Shown: positions 38,528 to 49,000 of the stretch, piece by piece
How positions within the stretch are numbered: the stretch's first letter is position 1
How the letters are laid out: each line of letters starts with the position of its first letter
Assembly (NCBI GenBank): GCA_907165275.2
Contig: OU015654.1
Location: 9,317,501-9,381,500 of the forward strand
Direction of reading: 5' to 3'
DNA length: 64,000 bases
From: Zygaena filipendulae
Lineage: Eukaryota > Arthropoda > Insecta > Lepidoptera > Zygaenidae
Notes under the pieces: model-generated
Databases searched by the model: none
What the model was told of the DNA's origin: nothing
What the model saw: the letters and a program-made list of their open reading frames with translations, nothing else
Made by a program: the position numbers and the translations under genes

Positions 38528-41500
38528 GCATGTATCGGTGATGTAGTTTTACACGTTTGCTAAGTTTATAACCTGCATTTGGGGAAGTATTGCTCAATAT
38601 TATCGAATATTATGATTCTAGAGTACTGATGCTCGAGAGAACGTCATTCATTTGGCTCGTACACCTGAAGAAAAATGTCCGGAGAGTTGTTCTGAAGTAA
38701 GTTTCACATCAGAGAAAGTTGAATGGGAGTCTAAGAATAAGACTCTGCTGGGGGTATCTGATGCATGGGTTGCTGACCACGCTAAGCATGTTACAAGAAT
38801 GCTACCGGGCGGCATGTTTGTGCAAGGTAACCACTATTGTCTGTTATATAAAAAATACAGTAAAATAACTATCCCGATAGCCATGTTAAACGTAAGTTTA
38901 TGGGCCATGTCGACAATCTATAGCCGCATTCTGACTCCTACATAACGAGCCTAGTAAAAGTACAAAGTTTGACTCTAACTTTTCGCTAAGTTGGAGGTAA
39001 TTTTTGTCATGTACCTATGTTTGTAAGAATTGCCAAAATCAATCTGTAGATTCAAATACCTATAACTTAGGGTAAAAATTGCACTTGAGACATCTTAGAG
39101 TCAAGTTAATCATAATTTTGTATAGGACGCAAAGGGGCCTATTATGTAACTTTTATTCTATCATTTTTTCGTTGCAATTTAAAATATGGCAGTTTTGCGA
39201 TTACAATATGCACGTTTTGACACCATTTTTTATGTGATTTTCTAATTGAAACTGAAATATGATAGCAACAAAAGTTACATAATTGCCCTGCTGATGGCAA
39301 TTAGATGGTAAGATTTTGTAGTGCAAAACTTTCTGATAACTTACATTCAGAATGAGACTGTAGTTTATATACCTTACTATGCATCTTACTTTCCGGAAAT
39401 ATGGTGCTAACTTAACTCAAATCACTCAAATCAATCAATCAAATCAATCACAAACAAGATGTTGTAGAGAAAAATGTGGCTATCAGGGTAAGTAGTTAAG
39501 TACTTCATATTATTATTACTTCTTTTAAAGGTATTTTTATCACAAGTGATAGTGATATATTCGAAGATCCGAATTCCTTTAGCAAGGTGAAGTCAATTCT
39601 AAATAGCATATACAAAGTACTCAATACCAATTCGCTAATGTATGGCAATTGTCCACACTCAAATGAGAGGATTGTATTGCACATGTCAACCAGTACCAAA
39701 GTGCTCACATGCAAGAGTGTTGAAGTTGGCACCAGTAATAAGACAGTGATCAAGCCAGCAGAGTGGAAATTCTTACCAAAAACTCAGCAATGGCAAAGGC
39801 TCGATTGTTATTATGAGTTTGATGACATATACCCTGTTGTGGTCAAGAAATGTGGTATATCTGTGAAACAGCAGTTTCAAGTAAGAATACCCACACTTTA
39901 AGCTACTTATACATATTATTGATATTTTATAATTGTAGTAATTTTGATATTGTACCTACATGTGTCCATTAATAAAATTCCAGCAAATTCTTGAATCAGC
40001 TAATAAAACAATAGAATCTACAGTGATGTTCATAGATGGTGAATTGAGAGATGGTTCAGAATCACTAGAGCAGCTTGTCAAAAAGAAAAAGCCCAAAAAT
40101 AATGTCAAGGGAGCACAACAGGAAGTGCCAAAGTCCATGCATGTATCATTATTTGTGCCTTTTGTAAGTTTAATACAACCATTTTAACATTATTGAACCT
40201 ATAATATGAACCCTATTACCTAATGAGCCTTAAAGTTATGTACTTAATTCATTCTGGTCACAGAATGTATGACAACAATAATGTCACTTGAAATCCTTAA
40301 TTCATTAATTTTATTATTGTTTCCAGTAAAAAACTTTACAAGTCATTATTCTAATTGTTAGGACAATATATAAAATGGATATATTTTTATCCTATATTAT
40401 ATGAATTAGAATTTATAAATGTCACATGTATGATGTATGTAATCACTTTGACACTTTTTTGAAATATTGGAGCATAAAAGATTTTTGTGCCCCACAAGAA
40501 ACAAGAGAATAGAAAAGCCCATGGTTATCATGTAAAATTTAATTTAATCATTAAAGTGTGATTTATGGTTTATATTTCACGATTTTTTTTTAAGAATCAT
40601 CACCGGCACATCCTAACTGCAATCGAGTCTACGAATACTTTTCACTACTATCTGCTTTGATACAAAATATATTATAATCCTCTAATTTAAAGTATGTAGA
40701 AGAAAAAATATAGTTCTGTATGAAAAGTTATTATTTTTTCAGGAAAACTCTTTGCCTGAAACAGTGGAATACATGGAGTGCGATGGTAGCATACATTTCA
40801 GTGGTGTTGTAGCATCCAGTGTGTTCATTTATCCAAAAGCAACTGTCAGTGAAGCAATTACAGCTGTCAAACAAGACATAATAAGATCACTCGCCTCTAG
40901 GTTCACTATGCATTGTGATGCACTGATTGATGATAATTTGCTGCCCGAAGGTGAGGAGTTTAGATATCACACAAATAAATTAAAAATTTACCCCCAAAAA
41001 ATCTTAAAAAATATTATTCCTAATTAAAAAAAAAAAGATATTGTTGTTTAGCTTGAAGCATATTTAACTTTTCCAACATTTTCCAGTAACCTAAACCACA
41101 TTTAAACTATTTAAGTAATTTTCCTATTGTTTTGAATACAATAAGAAAAACCTTTTAATCTGACTTAAGAAACGTTTCTAAGGTAGGTATGTTCTTATGG
41201 CGCGGTTTTTACCAAAATTTCAAGTATAATTTTTGTGATTCTTTACTGGTGCTTTCTATTTTATGAAAAGGTGTATAAAAATATATTTGAAAGGATTCAA
41301 CCGCTCTTGTCCCTTACGAATATAAGATCTTATAAAAAAACAGTCAATTCAATCTAAAGAGATTGTCAATGTGATTTATTCCTTTGCTTAAATTCATGGA
41401 TTAAAAAAAAACTATTCCTGAACAGAAAAAATATGCTTCAACGAGCCGCCGCGCCGCGTGCTAGTGCCGGTGGGGCCGCTGTACCTGTGCGACTACTTGT

Positions 41501-43543
41501 TCCCGGGGGAGGCGCCCGCCGAGGCGCTGCTCTCCGTCCGCGAGTTGCTCGACTTGCAAATCACCGAGGCGGACGTCGTGTGCGATGTCGAAACGCCGGC
41601 CGGTAAATTGTTTTATTCATACACGTAGGGTTGCCACCCGTACTATATTATATAGTATCGTACTATATTTCAGTCAATAGGGATGTTGACTACTATTGAA
41701 AATCATAATTCTAATTAGTCCGTCAGTTAGAAAATAAAAAAACAATAGACACGTATTTTTTGCTTTTTTAAATAAATTAAAATATACAGAGATAAAGGGC
41801 ATTAAAGTTTAGGATGAGGAGGTCGTGACGTCACTAACCGCAAAACCGCCATACAAAAATAGTGACGTCACGCGAAATTTCAACTCAATATATCGCCGTT
41901 ATTTTTTGATTATGTAAAAAAAGAAAAAATACGTGTCCAATATTTTTTAATAATCTACAAGACGGACTAAAAAATAAAAATTAGTCAACATGCCCATTGT
42001 ACTATATATTATAGAAAAATAATATAGGAAAAAAATACTATATTTTTATCCCTAATTCAACTGTCACGCTTTTTATATTAACTGTGACTACTGACTGGTC
42101 TGAAACGCACCCGCAGCGCAGCACGGGGAATTTCAGAACGAAATGCATACGCAACAACAAAACATCAACTGTCAAACTGGCAATAATTTATAGACGAATG
42201 CTGCCCGATGCATAGGTACCTTATGATTAAAAATAAATAAGATGTACTATTTTTTTCCCTGTATTTCCCCAAATTACTATATTTTTTCCAAAAAAAGGTG
42301 GCAACCCTACATACACGTGCTCAAAGAGCAGCTTTTTGCGTCTCTGTTGAGCGTGCGGTGACTTATTTTTTACTAGATTATAAAGTGTGTAACTTATTTT
42401 TTGCTTAATGTTCCCCAACGTTTTCACCCGCGTTAATTTCGGAGTTCCCGCGGGAATTCTAGGACAAAAAGTGCCGTATGTCCTTTTCTGTATACCTATC
42501 CATAATTTCATCGGTTGAGTAATTAAGGCGTGAAAGCCTAACAATCAAACCAAAAGCAAATAAACTCACATTCGCATTTATAAAAAATATATTATAATAA
42601 TAATAGTAAGGATATTAATTAGTAGATAAACAAGTTACTAAAGTTTAATCATTAAAATCTGTTTACACCATTTTTTTAATCAAATATCCCAATTAAAAAT
42701 ATGTTTTTATAGTATGTATTTAGTTGTCATTGCCACTCCATAGGCATGTGGTACTGGTTATGAGTAAAACTTTATCCCACCATTTTTATCGTGTGCAGAT
42801 CGTACACCTATTCTATTCTTTTGGTTAATTACGTAAATTTTCTTTGATGTACAGTCAGCAAAAGAAATATGTAATCACTTTTGATAGTAATTTATATTTC
42901 TATTCCAATTATTGAATCTTATTGCAATAGTAGTAGGGTTCAAAAACTGTCAAGCTAACTTCCACCATTGGCTCGGGTCAACCTAGGCTGTTTAAGGCCT
43001 CGGGTAGCATAACCTTTGAATTATTAGCTTTGGGCCTAAAGCATATTACACCATAAATTAACTCTTTGTAAAAACTATTTAAGTAATAGAATTTACTCAT
43101 ATTTTTAGTTATCAGTCAACTACCTACTTTGCAATTTTTATTTTGTTACTATTTTGTATTTTATACAATATGTATATATGATTATGTATACATATTGTAT
43201 CTGAATAATTATTATATTCTTTGACGATTGCACTATTCTCACGATAAATAGATTACGAAATAAACGATTACGATAGTACGAAATAAATAAACTAAAACTA
43301 AACTAAGTAACGTAACTTTTCTTTGTGCTAATAATACCAAATGATGTCGCAGATACGTCGGAGTTCGACGCATTGGACCGCGACGCCAGCAGCGAGGAGT
43401 TGCTCGCGACTCCGCAAGAGGCCAGCCAGTTCATGTACATCACGGGAATATGCTTCGCCATGTTCGTGTTGGTCGTCTCCATCATCATACACTACTACGA
43501 TGCCATAGTACAAATCCTCAGCGGAATGTTAACAAAATCATAA
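38432..43543 (+). CDS. odr-4: ODR-4 family protein (7 exons)
   Basis: ODR-4 proteins are ER-anchored factors needed for folding and trafficking of some GPCRs in nematodes. The animal orthologue is called ODR4. Exons 38432-38527, 38622-38826, 39531-39880, 39984-40163, 40743-40950, 41426-41602 and 43353-43543 join to 1,407 nt, 468 residues, near the roughly 450 of vertebrate ODR4. Key blocks: QEAFVIGLILGQ at the N-terminus, VTRMLPGGMFVQGIFI, HMSTSTKVLTCKSVE, PAEWKFLPKTQQWQRLDC, FSGVVASSVFIYPKATVSEA, RRVLVPVGPLYLCDYLFPGE, and one C-terminal membrane segment (FMYITGICFAMFVLVVSIII). All phases fit. The start Met is the first in frame and matches family length. Intron 1 needs a GC donor. Confidence 0.93.
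38622..38826 (+). CDS. odr-4: odr-4 exon 2
   Basis: STDARENVIHLARTPEEKCP and onward to HVTRMLPGGMFVQ. Acceptor TTCTAG, donor CAAG|GTAACC. Confidence 0.9.
39133..39289. mobile_element. MITE, ATTATGTAACTTTTG family, short copy
   Basis: In odr-4 intron 2. The ends GGGGCCTATTATGTAACTTT and AAAGTTACATAATTGCCCTG are inverted repeats. Longer copies stand side by side at 48170-48646. Confidence 0.75.
39531..39880 (+). CDS. odr-4: odr-4 exon 3
   Basis: GIFITSDSDIFEDPNSFSKV to GISVKQQFQ. Acceptor TTAAAG, donor CAA|GTAAGA. Confidence 0.92.
39984..40163 (+). CDS. odr-4: odr-4 exon 4
   Basis: 60 codons, QILESANKTIESTVMFIDGE and a Lys-rich stretch VKKKKPKNNVK. Acceptor TTCCAG, donor TTT|GTAAGT. Confidence 0.9.
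40743..40950 (+). CDS. odr-4: odr-4 exon 5
   Basis: ENSLPETVEYMECDGSIHFS through VKQDIIRSLASRFTMHCDAL. Acceptor TTTTTTCAG, donor GAAG|GTGAGG. Confidence 0.92.
41426..41602 (+). CDS. odr-4: odr-4 exon 6
   Basis: Strongly GC-rich coding exon: PRRVLVPVGPLYLCDYLFPG then AEALLSVRELLDLQITEADV. Acceptor CTGAACAG, donor GCCG|GTAAAT. Confidence 0.92.
41626..42309. mobile_element. hAT-type MITE, TAGGGTTGCCACC termini, TSD CATACACG
   Basis: 13-bp inverted repeats TAGGGTTGCCACC / GGTGGCAACCCTA and an exact 8-bp duplication CATACACG (41618-41625, 42310-42317). In odr-4 intron 6. Contains the nested element at 41679-41997. Confidence 0.92.
41679..41997. mobile_element. Nested MITE, TTAGTCCGTC family
   Basis: AGGGATGTTGACTA at left and TTAGTCAACATGCCC at right, with inward TTAGTCCGTC arms and CGTGACGTCACTAACCG inside. 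The paralogous host element at 46931 reads GTCAAT-TGTACT without it, which marks the insertion point. Confidence 0.85.
42415..42590 (-). mobile_element. Helitron-like short element, minus
   Basis: TTTTCACCCGCGTTAATTTC and GGAGTTCCCGCGGGAATTCT at the 3' side, ACATTCGCATTTATAAAAAA at the 5' side. Confidence 0.7.
43353..43543 (+). CDS. odr-4: odr-4 exon 7 and stop
   Basis: TSEFDALDRDASSEELLATP, then the membrane anchor and a short tail ending LSGMLTKS with a TAA stop. Acceptor GTCGCAG. Confidence 0.92.
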
Positions 43544-43669
43544 TTGAATTAAATATATTACATACGTAACCTATATATAATTTATTTATGTATAGTTAAA
43601 TTGAAGTCTATGGATTTCTATTAAAAATTGACCCAGCTCAAACGTTATATTATCATTATAGAATATATA

Positions 43670-44130
43670 GGGTAAAACCCGGATAGTTGCCACACTTTTC
43701 GAAATCATTTTATATCTCCCAGTACATAAATCAAAATATTTTATTTTTTAAACTGGCAAGTACTTTGGTTCTTTATCTACAAATTTATTAAATATAAAAG
43801 ACATTTTCTTTGAAATTTCCAGAGTATTAGCGATTTCTACGGACCTCTACTTTTTGTGACATCTATCCCATATATGGGATAGTTGCCTAGTCCATATAAA
43901 TTACATTTAGGATAGACGACCCGCCAGTAAACAAGGCATCTATCCCTATAAATCTTTGATGGCACCTTGCGTTCCCGTGCAATCGCACAGAGACATGAGA
44001 CGCGGTCCACTTAATAGTAGTTGGAAAGTCTTTTGATAGATAAATAAAATAGCACGCAATTCATCTGCGAAACTAGAGTAATTACGATCGGGGCAACTAT
44101 ACCCCCAGGGCAACTATCCTGGTTTTACCC
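43670..44130. mobile_element. TA-flanked element, GGGTAAAACC termini
   Basis: 461 bp between TA dinucleotides. Left GGGTAAAACCCGGATAGTTG, right CAACTATCCTGGTTTTACCC. Internal words CATCTATCCC, GGGATAGTTGCC and GGGGCAACTATACCCC repeat the terminal motif. No transposase. Confidence 0.88.
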
Positions 44131-45878
44131 TATGGGAATTGTGGATAGTTATTATTCCATTTCACTCTACTACGACTGCTTATTTATAATGTTATTTTTC
44201 TCTGATGCGGCGAATACTAAAATATGCGCAGAGAATACTAATTTGATTAATTTTGTGATTTTTTTACTGTTTGAAACGAAAAAAAAATTGCATTTTATTT
44301 AAGTAAAAAGCAGATCACAGATGTGTAGTGTGACAAAATAACTATTGAAATTCGTAATAATGAAAACACCTTAACTATCTCTCTTAAGGCTTCAGTTGTT
44401 TCTGTTTTTAACATCTAATTGTAAGATTAATTGCTACATGAAATTTTGGACCATTTTAAAAGGAAAGACTATTGAAAGCCATAATCATTATTTGTTAATA
44501 TTATAAATTATAATACATGGAAACACTATCACTATTGTTTACTTCAACTGTTGATAAACTATTATTCGAATAAGACTGTACCTATTTGTATTGTATCGTA
44601 TTATGTAGGTAAGGGCCTTTTCTGTAACTATTTAAAAAGTTTTCAGGCGGGTAAATTTCCGTGGTGCAAATGGGTAATTTAGGCCTCTACACCTGATAAT
44701 AATAAAATGTTTGCTAAAATTTAGTTTGAAGTTAATGTGTTTATAATTTTTTACTGCAGTCTGCGCTGGAGGATGGTGATATGAATTGTATAATGTACAG
44801 TGATTGCCGTTTATGTAAAATTGATAATATATTAATATGATAAAGCTATTATTATTAAATAAATATTTTTAACAATATTTTTTTTCAATCACTCAGATTT
44901 GCAAGTAAATTTACTTACTTGAATTTGTCACGGTTTTTCTATTCTAAGTTGAAAAAACTGATCTAAACTGATCCCGAAAAGTGCGAACTTCTCTTTTTAG
45001 TTTTTGATCCTTAGAAAATTACTTGATATACCAGAAGCCAAGCTCAGAGCATCTTTCGTACGAAACTGCTACGGCTATGACTCGGATTCGGGACACCTTT
45101 AAAATTTGGATGTGGCGCAGCAGCGGAGAATAAATTCGAAGTAGGTAGGTACTCTGTTCTAATTTATTTGAGCGTAAGTTTATAGAATGGATAGTTGTAC
45201 CCATTTTGGTCCTATGCGATAATAAGTTCCATTAAGTTCGCCATTTGTACTTACTGTGCAATAAAGAATAAATAAATAATATGTGGCTTGATTCGGTCTA
45301 TTCCAAAATAATTACATATTTTAAAAATAAGACTGAACTATGTATTTGACATCTTGTTTTTAAATGTCGATCTACATACACTTTATCATTGGTAGCCACG
45401 CCATCTGTCGTGATCTATAGTTACTAAATACCTGTTGATACAAGATAAATGCCAATAGATGGTTTAACTTCGTGATGTTTACCTACAATACGTAGTGTTA
45501 TGATGGTAAATATAAATGTCACTGTCGTCATCAAACTGGCTATGTAAAAATGCGCGAGTGTGAGAGAGAAAACATAGTTTATGAATAACGTCTATAAGTT
45601 ACCACCATTGGCCGTTGTATCATGGTAACTAATTGTGGTCGTTTTGGTAAATGACAACAACCAGTTGATTGGACACTCCGGTCCGGGCGTTGCGTTATTC
45701 GAAATAATAATTGTTTCGCTATTTTGACGGTTAACGATCTTTATCGCATAACATAAAACAAAGTAAACAATTGTTCTCACAAATATCATAATGACCGTGA
45801 CATCGCATGCTTGTTATGTTACAAATTAACCATCAGTTTAACGCGTAAAAGTGAAGTGAAGTTTGAAGTTTGTTTACA
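44131..45878. other. odr-4 to C2 gene intergenic DNA
   Basis: No gene seen. A possible AATAAA at 44858-44863. A LINE tail at 45232. The last 300 nt should hold the C2 gene promoter, but no TATA/initiator pair stands out. Confidence 0.4.
45232..45285 (+). repeat. LINE 3' tail fragment
   Basis: CCATTAAGTTCGCCATTTGT, GTGCAATAAAGAATAAATAA. Same tail as 34605. Confidence 0.65.
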
Positions 45879-46082
45879 ATGGCATTCTCGCTAAATAAAT
45901 TGAGGAATATACTGAATAATAATAAAGATAGCCAGTTAGCGGGCAGCGGGAGTTTGGAACCTGAGATAGGTTTCAAGTTGGCCTTGCATCCGGTCAACAA
46001 GAGCTTCTACGTGACTGTAATAGGCGCAAGACACCTTCCGTCCTTGTTTGGTCTCAGCCGTGCCTATGGATACCTTGTTAAG
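45879..46082 (+). CDS. C2 gene exon 1
   Basis: 68 codons from MAFSLNKLRNILNNNKDSQL to GLSRAYGYLVK. Donor AAG|GTATGT, phase 0. Confidence 0.87.
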
Positions 46083-49000
46083 GTATGTAACTACCGGTCT
46101 TCGTCTTTAACAAAAAAATCACATCTATTGGTTTTTTGTATTTCATATTTTCATAGCCAATTGAAAAGACTGCTATCGTTTTTAGGCTATTGCATAATAT
46201 GTAGTTTATTCAAACTTTCTCGGCAATTACTACTTAATTAATTGGTAGCGAGGTAGCCATGTAGGTTACTTATTTACCTACTTTTATCAACTTTTTAATT
46301 ATGATTGCCATTTGTCTATTTGTAAGACAAAGATAATGTTATCCTTCAAGTATTAGGTTTGTGATAGGAGTTTTACGACTAGGTAGGTAGTCCATGTGAA
46401 ATGCGTCTTCCAAAGCCCGCTCCACATTCACGCGAGAATCTTGCGAGAACGCGAGAAAACCACGAGAAACGGCGGAGAACATCGGCTCCACATTCACGTT
46501 CTCGAGGTTTTCTCGCGTTAGACTACTATTTAGAGTTCGATTCTCGTCTCAAAAAATAAAATATATTTTTTTTTGACATAGAAAAAAATATTCACGATAA
46601 TTTAGTGCACAAATAAGGTAATTCAACCGCGTGTCATGTTTTTTCTTAAGTCGTTCCTAATGGTAAGAAGTGTTCTATTTCTATTGTAGGTATGTGCGAT
46701 TATAATGATTATAGGTACTTAATATACCTATATAGGTACCTACCTACCTTTAAGTACATCACCAACTAAAGTATTAGATATGCTACAGCAGCTGAACTGC
46801 TATCAGATATACCTATAATCAAAGACATTCTATATTATAATAAAGTAATAGTTAATTTATTCACGGTAGGTAGGTACCTACCCACTTAGCTAATCATGAT
46901 GGCTACTCACGTACATCATAGGTACGTAATTAGGGTTGCCACCCGTACTATATTATAAACATATACACACCGGCAGAATTAGCGGAACATAAAAAGGCAG
47001 AGTATAGAAATAATAACATATATGTATTAAAACAAATAATAATTAGACGTGAAGTAATAAATTAATATACATCTTTTAACACTTTAAAAGTTTGTAATTA
47101 AATTATTAAATTTTATTTAAAATAATAATAAAAAAAACACTTTTTCTCTAATTTGTGGGCACACAAATAATGTTGAAAATTAAAGATTACTGTGATTTTA
47201 ACACTAAATTAATGAACGATTAATAACTTGTGTTTCCCCTTCGTGATTCCACTTTTATTTGCAACATTGTCTGTGTTCTCACAAACTAGAGACTTTTTTG
47301 TTTTTTTTAAATTTTGATTACTTTTAATAAAATTTAACTAAAAACTTATTAAAATCGATGTTAAAAGATGTATATTAGTTTATTACTTCATGCCTGATAA
47401 TAATTTGTTTTAATATATATACGTAATTATTTCTATACTCTGCCTTTTTATGTTCCGCTAATTCTGCCGGTGTGTATAGTATCGTAATTCGTACTATAGG
47501 TATATCAGTCAATTGTACTATATATTATAGAAAAATTATATAGTACCTACCTACCTACGAAAAATACTATATTTTTATCCCCAATTCAACTGTCACACTT
47601 TTTATATTAACTGTGACTGGTCTAGAACGCTCCCGTAGCGCAGCACGGGGAAGTTCAGAACGAAACGCATAGGTAGGTACGCGGCCACAAAATGTCAACT
47701 GTCAAACTAAGATAATTTGTAGATCAATGCTGCCGGTAACATAATGATTAAAAATATATAATGTACTATTTTTCTCCCTGCATTTAGCAAAAGTACCTAA
47801 TATATTTTTGCATCTTTTTTCGGAAAAATACTATATTTTTTCCAAAAAAGGTGGCAACCCTATACGTAATATACCTTCATGACCTTTGACTATTCATGAA
47901 GTAGGTACCTACTTGCCTACGCTCTGTGTTCACAGCTCAAAGGTAGGTAGACAATTACAATTTGGGAGCAGTTCAGATATCCTGCCTGCTTCGAAAAATG
48001 GGTCAGTCGTCGAATTAAACTCGATGAACCAGCAGTCTACCTAATATTGAAGATAGCATAATAATAATAAACACTTCCTTAAGTAATAAAAAAAAACAAT
48101 AAATGCATTCATTATACGTACTAATATTACCAAAAAGCACCTACAATGATATTGTAATAATCGTCCAGAGGGGCTATTTTGTAACTTTTGTTTCTATCAT
48201 TTTTCGGTTCCAATCAAAAACATGACGGTTGTGCGATTACAATATGCACGATTTGACACTTAAAATATCTAGCAATCAACCAAAATAAACATACTTCAAA
48301 AGTTGAAGCTGCCTAAACATGATTAAATAATCACAAAATCGCTATTTCTCTGATTGAAACTGAAAGTTGATAGCAAAAAAAGTTACATAATTGCACTGCA
48401 GGAGGGCTATTATGTAATTTTTGTTTCTATCATTTTTCGGTTGCAATCAAAAACATGGTACCTACCTAGATCTAGTTTTGCGATTACAATATGCACGTTT
48501 TGACACCTACAATATCTAGAAATTAACCTAAATAAAAACATACTTCAAAAGGTGAAGCTGTCTAAACCTGATTAATTAATCACAAAATCGCCATTTTTCT
48601 GATTGAAACTGAATTATGATAGCAACAAAAGTTACATAATTGCCCTGCAGGTAACGCGAAGTAGTTGTTCTGCGTATGAGGTATAGGTACCTCGCGAAAA
48701 GGAAACTAACTACATACTTTTTAGGTAGGTACATAAGTTGGTATAACGTAAGTATAGATGTAGGGGGTACCTAATATATGGAACTGCGGATTGATTCTGA
48801 AAATGTTCACTAGGTATTTTCTTTCATAGCAAGTCACAAATGCTGCAATACTTTCCCATGCCTAAATGATACGTATTGCAGCAGTTATGTGTAAAAGTCT
48901 TGGTATATAGTAGATAAAAAAAAAATGCTTTTATATTGATATGAAGAGTTGCTGTGGGAATTCTCCGTTTGTAATTGCAAATTAACAGCTTTTCACTAAA

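Noticed and set aside
45995..46241. Continuation of C2 gene exon 1 as a 123-residue stand-alone protein
   Set aside because: The donor AAG|GTATGT at 46082 joins in phase to the conserved continuation at 52855. Sequence after it loses the C2 pattern.
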